A stretch of 64,000 nt of DNA, taken from contig NZ_QRGD01000010.1 of NCBI RefSeq assembly GCF_003449015.1, positions 91,886 to 155,885 of the forward strand. Reading direction: 5' to 3'. The notes under the pieces were generated by a model. The model was given only the letters and a program-made list of their open reading frames with translations. It ran no database searches and was not told the DNA's origin. Shown piece by piece: positions 54,746 to 63,627 of the stretch. The stretch is from Aureibaculum luteum (GTDB taxonomy: Bacteria; Bacteroidota; Bacteroidia; Flavobacteriales; Flavobacteriaceae). The number at the start of each line of letters is the position of its first letter. Position 1 is the stretch's first letter. The position numbers and the translations under genes were made by a program.

Positions 54746-55585
54746 TTAATTAATTATTTCCAAAGGTTCCATTTGAGAAACATCGGCTTTTAAAATTCTA
54801 GCAAAGCGTTCGTTCGGATTATCGACTACATACCAAATGTGTTTTGTTCTTGCTTTTACCTGTTTGTTATCTTTTGTTAAGCCTTTCCAGTCAAATTCTA
54901 CAGTAACTTCATATTCGTTTTTCATAATGGTTTTAACCGAAAAGTTTTCAGGATAATGACTACTTTCTTTTAGTTGCATTGGCGTTCCATTTAACCAAGT
55001 CTCTAAATCTTTAATCGATTTAATTGGACTACTTGTTGAGAAATTTAGCGTAAAATCTTCTGCAAGCATTTCTACAAAAGGTGCTACTTTACCGTCTAAA
55101 TTTTCCATAGAAGCCAACCAATAATACATTAAAGACTTTGTTCTATTTTCTGGATATGCGTCTTTAAAAGTTTCGTTTGTTTCACCTGTTGGCGCAATTT
55201 CTATGGAAGAAAATTTAGGCAACAACTCTTTACTTTTAGTTAATTTTGTATGGTACTGAATCGTGTAACTTTTCTTTTCGCCATTTGGCTGAATATTTTG
55301 ATATCGAATGTCTGCTTCCAACACTAATACGTCTTTTTCTAAAGATGAAACTTTCACGTTTTCTACATGATGTGCGTTTTGCCAACCTTTGTAAACGTTA
55401 AGTCTTTCTGGATAGTTTTGTTTTCCATTCATTTCTCCAGCCGAAGTTTTCATATAAATATCATCTGTTAAAATATCTAATTGATTAATGATGCGGTTAT
55501 CATTTATTTCTCTTTCATACAATTGATACCATCTGTATAATTGAACTTTAGCTAAATGTTGGTCTCTCGTAGTTAGCTTTTTCAT
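54746..55585 (-). CDS. Protein with two NTF2/SnoaL-like domains
   Basis: A 279-residue protein. The first cone-fold domain (about 10-130) has LYRWYQLYEREINDN and YPERLNVYKGWQNAHHVENVKV. The second (about 145-270) has LMYYWLASMENLDGKVAPFVEMLAEDFTLNFS and a final KARTKHIWYVVDNPNERFARI. Tandem pairs of this fold are less common than single ones. It overlaps the hydrolase upstream by 4 nt, so the two are made together. Confidence 0.75.
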   Translation of the reverse strand: MKKLTTRDQHLAKVQLYRWYQLYEREINDNRIINQLDILTDDIYMKTSAGEMNGKQNYPERLNVYKGWQNAHHVENVKVSSLEKDVLVLEADIRYQNIQPNGEKKSYTIQYHTKLTKSKELLPKFSSIEIAPTGETNETFKDAYPENRTKSLMYYWLASMENLDGKVAPFVEMLAEDFTLNFSTSSPIKSIKDLETWLNGTPMQLKESSHYPENFSVKTIMKNEYEVTVEFDWKGLTKDNKQVKARTKHIWYVVDNPNERFARILKADVSQMEPLEIIN

Positions 55586-56517
55586 TTTTTTTTAGATTTT
55601 TGAATAAATTCATCTATACTTATTGCTACTTCATAAGGCACTTCTAATTGTGGTGAATGTGATGCGTTTTCTATTATTTCTAATTCGGATTGTGGAATGT
55701 CTCTTTTAAAACGTTCAGCTACATTAAATTTTACAACCTTATCGTGTTTTCCCCAAAGTATAAGCGTTGGACTGTTTATTTGATTTATTTGCTCTTTCAA
55801 ATCGAAATATTTCCCGTTTTTTATTTGTGGAATAATAGTATTGTTCAAGTAATCGCGACTTTCATTTATTTGGGTGATAAACATTTTTTTAAATGGACTT
55901 GGCATTTCTGGAACTTTGTAAAATACGCGAGAAAAAACGTTGTTTAAATCTTCTTCATTTTTCAAAACTTCGCCAAATCCTGTATATACAACATGATTAT
56001 CTAATTTTAAACCAGGTGAATTTAGTAAGATTAAAGATTTTACATCTTTAGGATACGCAATTGCATAAGCAGCCGAAACATGACCACCCATTGAATTTCC
56101 TGCTAAATTGAATGTTTTTACGCCTATTTGGTTTAGAAATTTATGTAAAAATTCTACTTGTCCATTAATACTTAAATCTAAATTTTCTTTTTTGTTGTTT
56201 TCACCAGAAGCCAAAAGATCAGGAAGAATTAAATAATAACTATCACTTAAATATTTTGCAGACTGCACAAAACTATTTTTGTCATCGCCCAAACCGTGTA
56301 ATAATACCAATGTATCTTTTGCTACGCTATTTTCATTTGTGTAAAAATGCGTTTGATATCCATCAACTTCAATGGTTTTTGATTTTAAATTAGCAGTACT
56401 TGCGTTTTGAGAATTATTGAAGTCCACTAGTTTTTGAGGAAAAAAGAAATAGATAATTCCAACTGTAAGAACTATTAAGGCAACAATACCGCCAATTATT
56501 TTTAATGATTTTTTCAT
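55582..56517 (-). CDS. Membrane-anchored alpha/beta hydrolase
   Basis: A 311-residue protein with an N-terminal membrane anchor or signal (about 6-27). The catalytic parts are HGLGDDKNSF (oxyanion region, near 74), the nucleophile Ser in AGNSMGGHVS near 143, Asp in ILWGKHDKVV near 255 and His in ENASHSPQLE near 284. It resembles serine hydrolases of the MhpC/monoglyceride-lipase type. It is 77 nt downstream of the Crp/Fnr regulator and may be its target. Confidence 0.87.
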   Translation of the reverse strand: MKKSLKIIGGIVALIVLTVGIIYFFFPQKLVDFNNSQNASTANLKSKTIEVDGYQTHFYTNENSVAKDTLVLLHGLGDDKNSFVQSAKYLSDSYYLILPDLLASGENNKKENLDLSINGQVEFLHKFLNQIGVKTFNLAGNSMGGHVSAAYAIAYPKDVKSLILLNSPGLKLDNHVVYTGFGEVLKNEEDLNNVFSRVFYKVPEMPSPFKKMFITQINESRDYLNNTIIPQIKNGKYFDLKEQINQINSPTLILWGKHDKVVKFNVAERFKRDIPQSELEIIENASHSPQLEVPYEVAISIDEFIQKSKKK

Positions 56518-56593
56518 ATCTAATTTTGTTAATTATTATGAAGCAAATATCTGAACTATAATATCGGTCTGAATTGCCAATTGGCAACAAATG

Positions 56594-57172
56594 CTATTCT
56601 AACGTTATTTGTTTACGAATTCTACTTAAAGAAAATTTTGTAATGCCTAAAAAAGAAGCAACGTGAATTAATGAAACTCTTTGAATAATGGTTGGATATT
56701 GTTTTAAAAAATCGAGATAAGAAGTAGTAGCATCCTGACTTATTAATTTTCGCTGAAAATTGGTTTTTGTTAATAAAGTCTTGTTCGTTATTGTTTGTAA
56801 AATAGAATTCCAATTGGGAATTTCTTTTGAGAACAATTCCCAATTTTCTCTTGAAATTAAAATTACGACGCATTCTGTTTCGGCTACAATAGTTCCCGAG
56901 CTTGGGGTATACTCATAAAAACTATTAACATTGGTTACAAAATCGTTTTCAGACATAAAGAAAGAGGTTATTTCGTTGCCTTCTTTATCGTAAAAAAAAT
57001 AACGAAAAACACCATACACTACAAAACCAACTTTATTTACATTTTTACCAGCTTCAACAAAAATATCTCCTATTTTAAAATTTATTAAAGTAGTGTTGTT
57101 AGCTATTAGGTCAATATCCTTTTCTGATAATTTTCCAAACTGGCTTAAGTGATTTACTAATTGATTTTGCAT
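56594..57172 (-). CDS. Crp/Fnr-family transcription regulator
   Basis: The start is ATG 57170-57172 (MQNQLVNHLSQFGKL), 192 residues; the longer GTG frame lies in the repeat region. The cyclic-nucleotide-binding fold has FVEAGKNVNKVGFVVYGVFRYFFYDKEGNE (about 34-63). The C-terminal HTH has VSLIHVASFLGITKFSLSRIRKQI. It lacks Fnr-type Cys, so oxygen sensing by iron-sulfur is unlikely. Hydrolase and NTF2-like genes follow on the same strand. Confidence 0.88.
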   Translation of the reverse strand: MQNQLVNHLSQFGKLSEKDIDLIANNTTLINFKIGDIFVEAGKNVNKVGFVVYGVFRYFFYDKEGNEITSFFMSENDFVTNVNSFYEYTPSSGTIVAETECVVILISRENWELFSKEIPNWNSILQTITNKTLLTKTNFQRKLISQDATTSYLDFLKQYPTIIQRVSLIHVASFLGITKFSLSRIRKQITLE

Positions 57173-57185
57173 TTTATATATTTTA

Positions 57186-57370
57186 TTCCGCCTTATGTCT
57201 AGCGGTTGATCTATGAAACGTAGCGTGTAAAAAGATACTACATTTAGGATAAACACAAAGTCGAATTTTTAGGTATCGTTTTTACTTTTTTAATTTAAAG
57301 ATTTGGCGGTCTTTGCAAATAGGAACAAACCTTTTAATTTAACACTTATTAGCTATGTCTTATGCATGTT
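57186..57370. repeat. Intergenic repeat, copy A
   Basis: The blocks in order are TTCCGCCTTATGTCTA (57186), TATGAAACGTAGCGTG (57212), TTGGCGG (57303) and TTAGCTATGTCTTATGCATG (57349). The second block is identical over 24 nt to copy B. The first is shared with copy C at 14 of 16 positions. It lies between two minus-strand regulator genes. Confidence 0.75.
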
Positions 57371-57392
57371 AGGAGCACCTGTTTTTAATGTT

Positions 57393-58265
57393 CTATTTTT
57401 CAACAAGCTTCGCGTATTCCACAACGCTTTGAATTGTTTTATTTGGTTCATTTTTTCTCCAATTAATGTATAAATCTATTTCTTCATCTAATTTAACAAA
57501 CCTTACATTTCTAGCTTTGGCAATGCTAAAAGAAAGCGGAAGAATAGATATTCCAATTTCTTTGGATACAAGGTTTAAAATCATACCTCCAAAATCAGAT
57601 TCAATAATTGTTTTTGGTTCAAAATCAGATTTAGTAAAAAACGTTCGTAAAAGAGAAGCAAAGAATGTATTTTGATGTAAACCCGAAATAATAAATTTCT
57701 CGTCCTTGAGTTGTTTTAGGTTTTTCAAGGATTTTTTGTTAAACCAATGGTTATTCGGGACAACTAAACAAACTGGTTCTGAATATAATTTTAGAGAATC
57801 AATATTCTTATTTGTAATTTCATCTCTACTGAAGGCTATGTCTGTTTGATAATTAAGCAGTAGTTTTTCGTGATTTTCATCTGTTGGTTCGGTCAATTCT
57901 AATTTTAGTTCAGGCAGATTTGAATTTAAAATTTCCAAAAAACTGGGTAGAAATTTAAAAGCAATTGAACCTGGATACGTGATTGAAATTTGACCAGATA
58001 TTCCTTCGTCAATTTTTTTTGCTTGTCTATGAATTTGGTCCAGTTCATTTATAACATTTGTCCATTTTTCTTGAAGAAATTTACCTGCATCTGTTAACTT
58101 AACGTTTCTTTTATCTCTCTCAAAAAGTTGCACATTCATTTCCTCTTCAAGAGCTTGAATTTGTCTACTTAATGTAGATTGAGATATGAATACTTTTTCA
58201 GCTGTCTTCCAAAAATGTAATTCGCTAGCAAGCGTTAAAAAATATTTTATTTGTAGAATCGTCAT
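57393..58265 (-). CDS. LysR-family transcription regulator
   Basis: A 290-residue protein starting at ATG 58263-58265 (MTILQIKYFLTLASELHF). The HTH is KTAEKVFISQSTLSRQIQALEEEMNVQLFERDKRNVKLTDAGKF, and the effector-binding domain is about 90-290, with SITYPGSIAFKFLPSFLEIL. It is divergent from the LysE-type exporter. Two palindromes between the starts are probable operators. The ligand is likely an exported amino acid or related compound. Confidence 0.92.
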   Translation of the reverse strand: MTILQIKYFLTLASELHFWKTAEKVFISQSTLSRQIQALEEEMNVQLFERDKRNVKLTDAGKFLQEKWTNVINELDQIHRQAKKIDEGISGQISITYPGSIAFKFLPSFLEILNSNLPELKLELTEPTDENHEKLLLNYQTDIAFSRDEITNKNIDSLKLYSEPVCLVVPNNHWFNKKSLKNLKQLKDEKFIISGLHQNTFFASLLRTFFTKSDFEPKTIIESDFGGMILNLVSKEIGISILPLSFSIAKARNVRFVKLDEEIDLYINWRKNEPNKTIQSVVEYAKLVEK

Positions 58266-58267
58266 AT

Positions 58268-58316
58268 TTAATGCGTTTTTTGCATTAATCAATCAAAAAT
58301 ATGTATTTTTTGATTG
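58268..58316. promoter_or_regulatory. Two palindromes between lysR and lysE-type genes
   Basis: TTAATGC-N7-GCATTAA (58268-58288) and CAATCAAAAA-N7-TTTTTGATTG (58290-58299 with 58307-58316) are both perfect. They begin 2 nt from the lysR start, as expected for LysR autoregulation and control of the divergent gene. Confidence 0.7.
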
Positions 58317-58372
58317 CTATCAAAACCTTTTCTTTGTTCTAATCATTTTATATACACTAAAAAAAGGAAATT

Positions 58373-59002
58373 ATGGGAATAGAAAATTTTATCACTTTTA
58401 TAGTGACGGCTCTGTTTTTTATTATGGCACCAGGAATCGATACCGTTTTTGTGTTGAATAAATCTATTGAACAAGGAAGGGAATCTGGTGTTAAGGCTAC
58501 ATTGGGCGTCAGTACAGGTGTATTAACACATACTTTTTTTGCCGCATTAGGATTGTCAGTTTTACTAGCCAACTCTTCATTTGCTTTTACAATTATTAAG
58601 TATGTAGGTGCTGTATATTTGATATATTTGGGTGTTTTAAAACTTAAAACGAGAGGAGAATTATTGCCTAAAACAGAAGAGATTAATACAAAAAAGAAAA
58701 CAAAAAGTGCTTTTTGGTCTGGTTTCTTAACGAACACATTAAATCCGAAAGTTGCATTATTCTTTTTAGCTTTCTTTCCTCAATTTATCAATCCTGCACA
58801 AATCCAGAATCCTATTCCATTTATTATGTTAGGATTTACTTATGCAGTAATCGGAATTGTCTGGTTTTTATGCCTCACTTTATTTGCAAGTATTTTTTCT
58901 TCAAAAATTAGAAATAACCCGAAGGTTGGTTTGTGGCTGAATAGATTTAGTGGTCTAGTATTTATATTAATGGGAATCAAGATTGCCTTAACTAAAAATT
59001 GA
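58373..59002 (+). CDS. LysE/RhtB-family exporter
   Basis: A 209-residue membrane protein with about six helices. The family signature is FIMAPGIDTVFVLNKSIEQGRESGVKATLGVSTG near 19-52. Further motifs are GAVYLIYLGVLKLK near 82 and FLTNTLNPKVALFFLAFFPQFI near 119. It exports amino acids or their derivatives. It is divergent from the LysR regulator, with 107 nt and two palindromes between. Confidence 0.93.
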   Translation: MGIENFITFIVTALFFIMAPGIDTVFVLNKSIEQGRESGVKATLGVSTGVLTHTFFAALGLSVLLANSSFAFTIIKYVGAVYLIYLGVLKLKTRGELLPKTEEINTKKKTKSAFWSGFLTNTLNPKVALFFLAFFPQFINPAQIQNPIPFIMLGFTYAVIGIVWFLCLTLFASIFSSKIRNNPKVGLWLNRFSGLVFILMGIKIALTKN

Positions 59003-59075
59003 ACCGGTATTTTATTTTTTATGAATTCCATAGGTACTAAAACTCTTGTTTTGTACCTATGGAATTACTAGTTCA

Positions 59076-59711
59076 TTAACTTAAAGATTCTCTAATAGAT
59101 TCTTTTCCACTAAATAGCTCAACTGTTTTGCCTTTTGTAGAGTTATTTTCTAGACAATACGCAATTACATTAGCTACATCTTCTCTAGGAATGACTAACT
59201 CTTTAAAAATTTCAGATCTTGTAGTTCTAATTAAACCCGTTCCTTTTTCATTGATTAAACTACCAGGTTGTAAAATCGTATACGCTAAACCACTTTCTAA
59301 TAAATAATAATCGGCAAAATACTTCGCTACTAAATATGGTTTTAAGTCAGATACAAACTCGTTAGGATCACCAGCACCCAGACCACTTACCATAATAAAA
59401 TGCTGAATATTATTTTTTAAAGAATAATCAACAGCTTTTTTTGCTGCCCATAAATCTATTAAAAGTGTTTTATCGTAACCTGTATTACCGCCAGAACCTG
59501 CACTAAATACAACTTTGTCACAATCTTTAAAAGCGTGTTCAAAATCATTTTCAAGGTCTCCAACTACAATTTCTGCTCCTAGTTTTTCAAGTTCTTGCCC
59601 CTTCTGTTCATTACGAACCAAGGCAACTACAGGATTTTCTTCTTTGAGCAATTTTTCAACAAGCATTTTTCCTATTTGCCCACTTGCTCCTATAACTAAT
59701 GTTTTTTTCAT
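59076..59711 (-). CDS. NAD(P)H-binding protein, atypical SDR
   Basis: A 211-residue Rossmann protein with GASGQIGKMLVEKLL at residues 8-22. ALVRNEQKGQELEKLGAEIVVGDL follows at 30-53, and HFIMVSGLGAG near 105. This subgroup (YwnB/SDR_a5-like) often lacks the Tyr-Lys catalytic pair and works as an NAD(P)H-linked reductase or sensor. It is the last gene of the TetR-led run, 16 nt after the SDR gene. Confidence 0.87.
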   Translation of the reverse strand: MKKTLVIGASGQIGKMLVEKLLKEENPVVALVRNEQKGQELEKLGAEIVVGDLENDFEHAFKDCDKVVFSAGSGGNTGYDKTLLIDLWAAKKAVDYSLKNNIQHFIMVSGLGAGDPNEFVSDLKPYLVAKYFADYYLLESGLAYTILQPGSLINEKGTGLIRTTRSEIFKELVIPREDVANVIAYCLENNSTKGKTVELFSGKESIRESLS

Positions 59712-59727
59712 AATATATTTTATATCA

Positions 59728-60468
59728 TTAAAATTCCTGTACCGTAGGACGAATTACTAACTCATTAATATCTACATCATCAGGTTGCTCAATAGCATAA
59801 ACCACTGCTTTAGCAATAGAAATAGCAGGAATAGCATCTTTATATACTTGTTGAACAAACTGAGAAGTAGCCTCGTCTGAGCTTCCTAGTTGCAATTCAG
59901 AATCTATTAGACCTGGTGTAAGTATGGTGGTTCTAATGTCTTTACCTACTTCTTTTCGTAAGCCTTCACTAATAGCTCTTACTGCAAATTTAGTCCCACT
60001 ATACACAGCTCCACCTGGGCTCACATTTAATCCGGCTACGGATGCAAGATTTATAAAATGACCTGATTTTTGTTTCTGAAATTCTGGTAATGCTGCTGCA
60101 ATTCCGTATAATACTCCTTTGATATTTACGTCAATCATGCTGTCCCATTCGTCTACTTTAAGAGCAGCTAATGGTGCTAATGGCATAATACCCGCATTAT
60201 TTATCATTACATCTATTTTACCAAAACTATCAATTGCCTTTTTAACCAATGCTTTTACATCATTAGCTTTGGTAACGTCTGTTTTTAAAACTTCAATTGC
60301 TCCTCCGTTTTTTCTTATTTCATCAGCAATTACTTCTAATTTATTTAGTCTACGAGCACCTAAAACTATTTTGGCTCCTTTTTCTGCTAAATAACGTGCT
60401 GTAGCTTCTCCTAATCCACTACTTCCTCCTGTAATTACTACTACTTTACCTTCTATATTGTTTTTCAT
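59728..60468 (-). CDS. Short-chain dehydrogenase/reductase
   Basis: A 246-residue classical SDR. The cofactor motif TGGSSGLGEATA is near residues 13-24, NNAGIMPLAPL near 90, a Ser of NLASVAGLN near 141, and the catalytic Tyr/Lys in YSGTKFAVRA near 155-159. The GARRLNK stretch near 38 fits NADPH preference. It is in the TetR-led run, followed by the NAD(P)H-binding gene. Confidence 0.92.
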   Translation of the reverse strand: MKNNIEGKVVVITGGSSGLGEATARYLAEKGAKIVLGARRLNKLEVIADEIRKNGGAIEVLKTDVTKANDVKALVKKAIDSFGKIDVMINNAGIMPLAPLAALKVDEWDSMIDVNIKGVLYGIAAALPEFQKQKSGHFINLASVAGLNVSPGGAVYSGTKFAVRAISEGLRKEVGKDIRTTILTPGLIDSELQLGSSDEATSQFVQQVYKDAIPAISIAKAVVYAIEQPDDVDINELVIRPTVQEF

Positions 60469-60490
60469 TGTATTTGATTTTAAGTTTTTA

Positions 60491-60880
60491 TTAATTTGTT
60501 TTTCCTATTACTAATTTTGAAAATGGTATTCCCGTAACTTTTACACTTCCAAATACGAAGACAATTGCCAATACTAAATCCATTACAGTAGTGTATAGCA
60601 TTTCTTGTGGCACATCGCCAACCGTTGTGGCATAGGATACTAGAAATACGTTAAATAAGCGCACAAAACCATTCCAAAGGATTATAGGTGCTCTTGTGTT
60701 TACTTCTTGTATCGCCCAAATTAGTGATGCTCCGGCGAAGATTATAAAAGCACCTGCTACCGAATTGGTTATTAAGGCTTCGCCCGTTTTACTAGAGATT
60801 GCTTGTACAATCATCATAATACCTATTGGGAAGTTTAAGATACCTGCTATTAGAACTATTGTTTTAAATATTTTATTCAT
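60491..60880 (-). CDS. Hypothetical four-helix membrane protein
   Basis: A 129-residue protein with helices near 6-24, 42-60, 67-85 and 95-116. ILWNGFVRLFNVFLVSY in the third helix and the GEALITN loop are the most distinctive parts. It resembles the small membrane proteins of the DoxX/DUF4345 type in size and layout, but I do not claim the family. The start overlaps the end of the epimerase-like gene by 4 nt. Confidence 0.7.
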   Translation of the reverse strand: MNKIFKTIVLIAGILNFPIGIMMIVQAISSKTGEALITNSVAGAFIIFAGASLIWAIQEVNTRAPIILWNGFVRLFNVFLVSYATTVGDVPQEMLYTTVMDLVLAIVFVFGSVKVTGIPFSKLVIGKTN

Positions 60881-61554
60881 TTTGATTGATTTAATTTTTT
60901 GGCTAATTCATTAACCTGTTCATTTTCTAAAAGTTTGTTGTCGGTTCCAAAAAGAACGCTATTAATCATAGCGAGACCAACGTTGACACTTGTGGTGTTA
61001 TTTTTCTTTTTTTCTAAAAGTCCAAAAAACGGACGAGCGATAAAATAGAATGCATTTACCCACGCGGTCTTGGATTTCACCCCTTTCAAAGGAATAATTA
61101 CCTGAAGTCGAAACATATAAGCATCTTTAAAACCCATATTCAAAATCATATTCTCGGTTTTTCCTTTTACACGAGCCCACATCAATTTTCCTTTTTTGGT
61201 ACTATCAGTGCCTTCTCCAGATACATAGTTAAATACCATTTCAGGATTTATATGATAAAGCGTTTTTGCCAATGCTTCCGTTATTCCGTAGGTAAAACGA
61301 TGATATTCTTCCTCTTTCTTTCCAATAGAAGAAACGCCCATGCAATGAAAACAAGCATCATACCCTATTAATTCTTCCTTAATGGAACTAAAATTGAAGA
61401 AATCTTTATGAATTACTTCTTTCAATTTTGGATGCTGCATTTGCAAAGAACTTCGGTTTATGACCAATACTTCTTCAACATTTGGAGATTCTAAACATTC
61501 TATTAAAACGCCTCGTCCTACCATACCCGTGGTTCCTGTTATAATTACTTTCAT
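60877..61554 (-). CDS. NAD-dependent epimerase/dehydratase-like protein
   Basis: A 225-residue atypical SDR with MKVIITGTTGMVGRGVLIECLE at the N-terminus. ACFHCMGVSSIGKKEEEYHRFTYG and FNYVSGEGTDSTKKGKLMWARVKG follow (about 68-92, 109-132). The YxxxK pair is not obvious, so catalysis is uncertain. Both ends overlap neighbours by 4 nt, which shows strict co-translation with TfoX and the membrane protein. Confidence 0.85.
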   Translation of the reverse strand: MKVIITGTTGMVGRGVLIECLESPNVEEVLVINRSSLQMQHPKLKEVIHKDFFNFSSIKEELIGYDACFHCMGVSSIGKKEEEYHRFTYGITEALAKTLYHINPEMVFNYVSGEGTDSTKKGKLMWARVKGKTENMILNMGFKDAYMFRLQVIIPLKGVKSKTAWVNAFYFIARPFFGLLEKKKNNTTSVNVGLAMINSVLFGTDNKLLENEQVNELAKKLNQSK

Positions 61555-61883
61555 ACTTCGTTTTTTCTTTTTTGAATCTCTAAAGAGGTTTCAGCCCAAA
61601 CCACAAATTGGTCAGAGTCTTCCAAAATTTCGATAGGAACTTCATAAAAAGAAGCTACTGTACTGTTATTTTTAAAAAGGGTTAAAGTTTCTGAACCTGC
61701 ATTTAAATATTGCTCCTTATTCGTTTCGTCAACTTTAAAGAAAATAGTTTCTTTTGCTATAATACCAAACATTAAACCATCTGCATAAAGACCGACACAA
61801 CCGAACATTCTTTTTGTGATGATCGTTTTCCAATTTGATAATTGGTCCAGAATAAAGTCTAAATAATCAGTAGAAGCAGCCAT
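61551..61883 (-). CDS. TfoX/Sxy N-terminal-domain protein
   Basis: A 110-residue single-domain protein with MFGCVGLYADGLMFGIIAKETIFFKVDETN near 25-54, as in the N-terminal domain of TfoX. There is no C-terminal TfoX part, so it is unlikely to be the competence activator itself. A related gene with an internal stop lies at 52530-52823. It starts 5 nt after the dehalogenase-like gene. Confidence 0.88.
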   Translation of the reverse strand: MAASTDYLDFILDQLSNWKTIITKRMFGCVGLYADGLMFGIIAKETIFFKVDETNKEQYLNAGSETLTLFKNNSTVASFYEVPIEILEDSDQFVVWAETSLEIQKRKNEV

Positions 61884-61888
61884 TTAAT

Positions 61889-62881
61889 CTATTCTATATT
61901 TTTTAGAATTCTTCTCAATGAAAACACAAAACTCTCAGGACTGTCTTCTTGTGTAAAGTGACCAGCTTCTGGTAACAATTGTACTGGTGCTTTAGGGAAA
62001 ATAGAACGCCATTTATCTTGAATGCTTTGTGAAGCAACTGTATCATCTTTTAAACCAAAAATAAATTCAACAGGTTTATCTTGTAGCGTATTCAGCTTGC
62101 CCTCTAAATCTACTAACCAATCTGATGCCAATGTAATTTGCTGCGGGAATATTGCTGTTCCTTTTCTAGATTCTTTGGTTGGGAACGGCATTTCATAAGC
62201 ATCTGTAATTGCTTTAGTACTACTCGATTTTTTATTAATAGAGCTTTGCATTAATGTGGTTGCAAAATAATTGTTATCGATAACCTTTGCTTCCATTTCT
62301 GGTGTTCTCATATACATAGAGAAACCTTCTAATTTTCCTTCTGCTTTCCAAGCCCAAGTATTACTGATAACTACTCCTAAAACTTTATCTGGGTTGCTTG
62401 TAGCTACGGATAGCCCTGTAGGTCCACCCCAATCTTGAACAACGATAATAAATTTATCCAACTTTAAATGTTCAAAAAGAAGTGCTTTAATCCATTCTAC
62501 ATGCTCTTGTGGTGTAAAACCATAGTTTTCTGGCGTGTCAGAAAAACCAAATCCAGGTAAATCGTACGCTATTACTCTAGCTTCACCTGAAAGTTCTTTA
62601 ATAATATTTCTATTTAAAAAAGACCAATCTGGGTTACCGTGAGTTAATACAATAGGTATCCCTTCACCTTCATCTATATAATGCATAGAAACGCCATCTT
62701 TTTCAAACCAATTACTTTTAAAAGGATACTCGCCCTTATCCACTATAAATGGTCTTTCTTTCTTGTTGGTAATATCCTTATTATATACTTCCTTTTCTTG
62801 TGCTTGCATATTGTTTCCCATTAATAATACAATTGTTAACGTGAGTAGTACTGTTTTTCCTAAGTTGTTCTTTGTTTTCAT
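61889..62881 (-). CDS. Exported haloalkane-dehalogenase-like alpha/beta hydrolase
   Basis: A 330-residue protein with a signal peptide (to about residue 27). The oxyanion motif is HGNPDWSF near 80. The nucleophile is Asp rather than Ser, in IVVQDWGGPTGLS near 148, as in haloalkane dehalogenases, with the neighbouring Trp that binds halide. The His is in EAGHFTQEDSP near 307. An epoxide hydrolase is the alternative. A 24-nt operator lies 15 nt before it, between tetR and this gene. Confidence 0.85.
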   Translation of the reverse strand: MKTKNNLGKTVLLTLTIVLLMGNNMQAQEKEVYNKDITNKKERPFIVDKGEYPFKSNWFEKDGVSMHYIDEGEGIPIVLTHGNPDWSFLNRNIIKELSGEARVIAYDLPGFGFSDTPENYGFTPQEHVEWIKALLFEHLKLDKFIIVVQDWGGPTGLSVATSNPDKVLGVVISNTWAWKAEGKLEGFSMYMRTPEMEAKVIDNNYFATTLMQSSINKKSSSTKAITDAYEMPFPTKESRKGTAIFPQQITLASDWLVDLEGKLNTLQDKPVEFIFGLKDDTVASQSIQDKWRSIFPKAPVQLLPEAGHFTQEDSPESFVFSLRRILKNIE

Positions 62882-62895
62882 GTGTTCTATTATTT

Positions 62896-62919
62896 ATTTC
62901 TAATCAATTGATTAGTTTT
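62896..62919. promoter_or_regulatory. TetR operator, copy 1
   Basis: CTAATCAATTGATTAG is a perfect 16-bp palindrome (62900-62915). With its flanks it is the exact reverse complement of the 24 nt at 63516-63539. It sits between tetR and the dehalogenase-like gene. Confidence 0.85.
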
Positions 62920-62934
62920 AAGGTAAAAAAAATG

Positions 62935-63498
62935 TTATAAGTTATTAAATGTCATTTCTATATAATCTTCTATGGCTGTATTGTCTTTTACTTTTGTTGC
63001 TAAGCCTAAACCACCAATAGCCAAATCAAGGTAATTTAATTGTCTTTTTATAGTGTCGTTATCTTTTGTAGTATTGAATTCAAGATTCTTTTTAAATAAA
63101 GCTTTTAACTGCTCCGCATAATTTGAAATAAGAGCACCAACTTCTTTATCTACCTCAAGACCAAATTCAGACATTGTATTGATCATTAAACAGCCTCTTT
63201 TGTACTCATTTTGGTTTGAAAATTCTGCAAATGCATAAAAGAAGTTCTTAATACTCTCAATACCATTAGAATTCTCTTCAAAGGTCTTTAATAATTGCTG
63301 TAGCTTAGTTCTGTACAATTTTAAACTTTCTAAAAACAGATTTTGTTTATTACCAAAACTAGCATTTATAGAAAATTGATTAATACCCATTTCTTTAGAT
63401 AACATTCGTAAAGAAGTACTTTTATAGCCATTCTGCCAGAATACGCCCATAGCACTTTCTATTACTTCTGCTTCATTATATTGTTTTACTCTAGGCAT
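62935..63498 (-). CDS. TetR/AcrR-family transcription regulator
   Basis: A 187-residue regulator. The HTH is AEVIESAMGVFWQNGYKSTSLRMLSKEMGINQFSINASFGNKQNLF (about 9-54). The rest is helical ligand-binding domain with NQNEYKRGCLMINTMSEFG near 96-115. The identical palindrome occurs before and after the gene, so it probably represses itself and the six genes behind it. Confidence 0.92.
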   Translation of the reverse strand: MPRVKQYNEAEVIESAMGVFWQNGYKSTSLRMLSKEMGINQFSINASFGNKQNLFLESLKLYRTKLQQLLKTFEENSNGIESIKNFFYAFAEFSNQNEYKRGCLMINTMSEFGLEVDKEVGALISNYAEQLKALFKKNLEFNTTKDNDTIKRQLNYLDLAIGGLGLATKVKDNTAIEDYIEMTFNNL

Positions 63499-63515
63499 AA
63501 ACTAAATTATTGCAC

Positions 63516-63539
63516 AAAACTAATCAATTGATTAGAAAT
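63516..63539. promoter_or_regulatory. TetR operator, copy 2
   Basis: The palindrome CTAATCAATTGATTAG at 63520-63535 is 21 nt before the tetR start. The whole 24-nt block is an inverted copy of 62896-62919. Confidence 0.85.
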
Positions 63540-63627
63540 AAAAATATATATTAACATTTATTTTAAAATTTTCTATGAAATCAGTACAATTATAATTGGA
63601 TTGTTGTCTTTTTTCTAATTGGGTACA

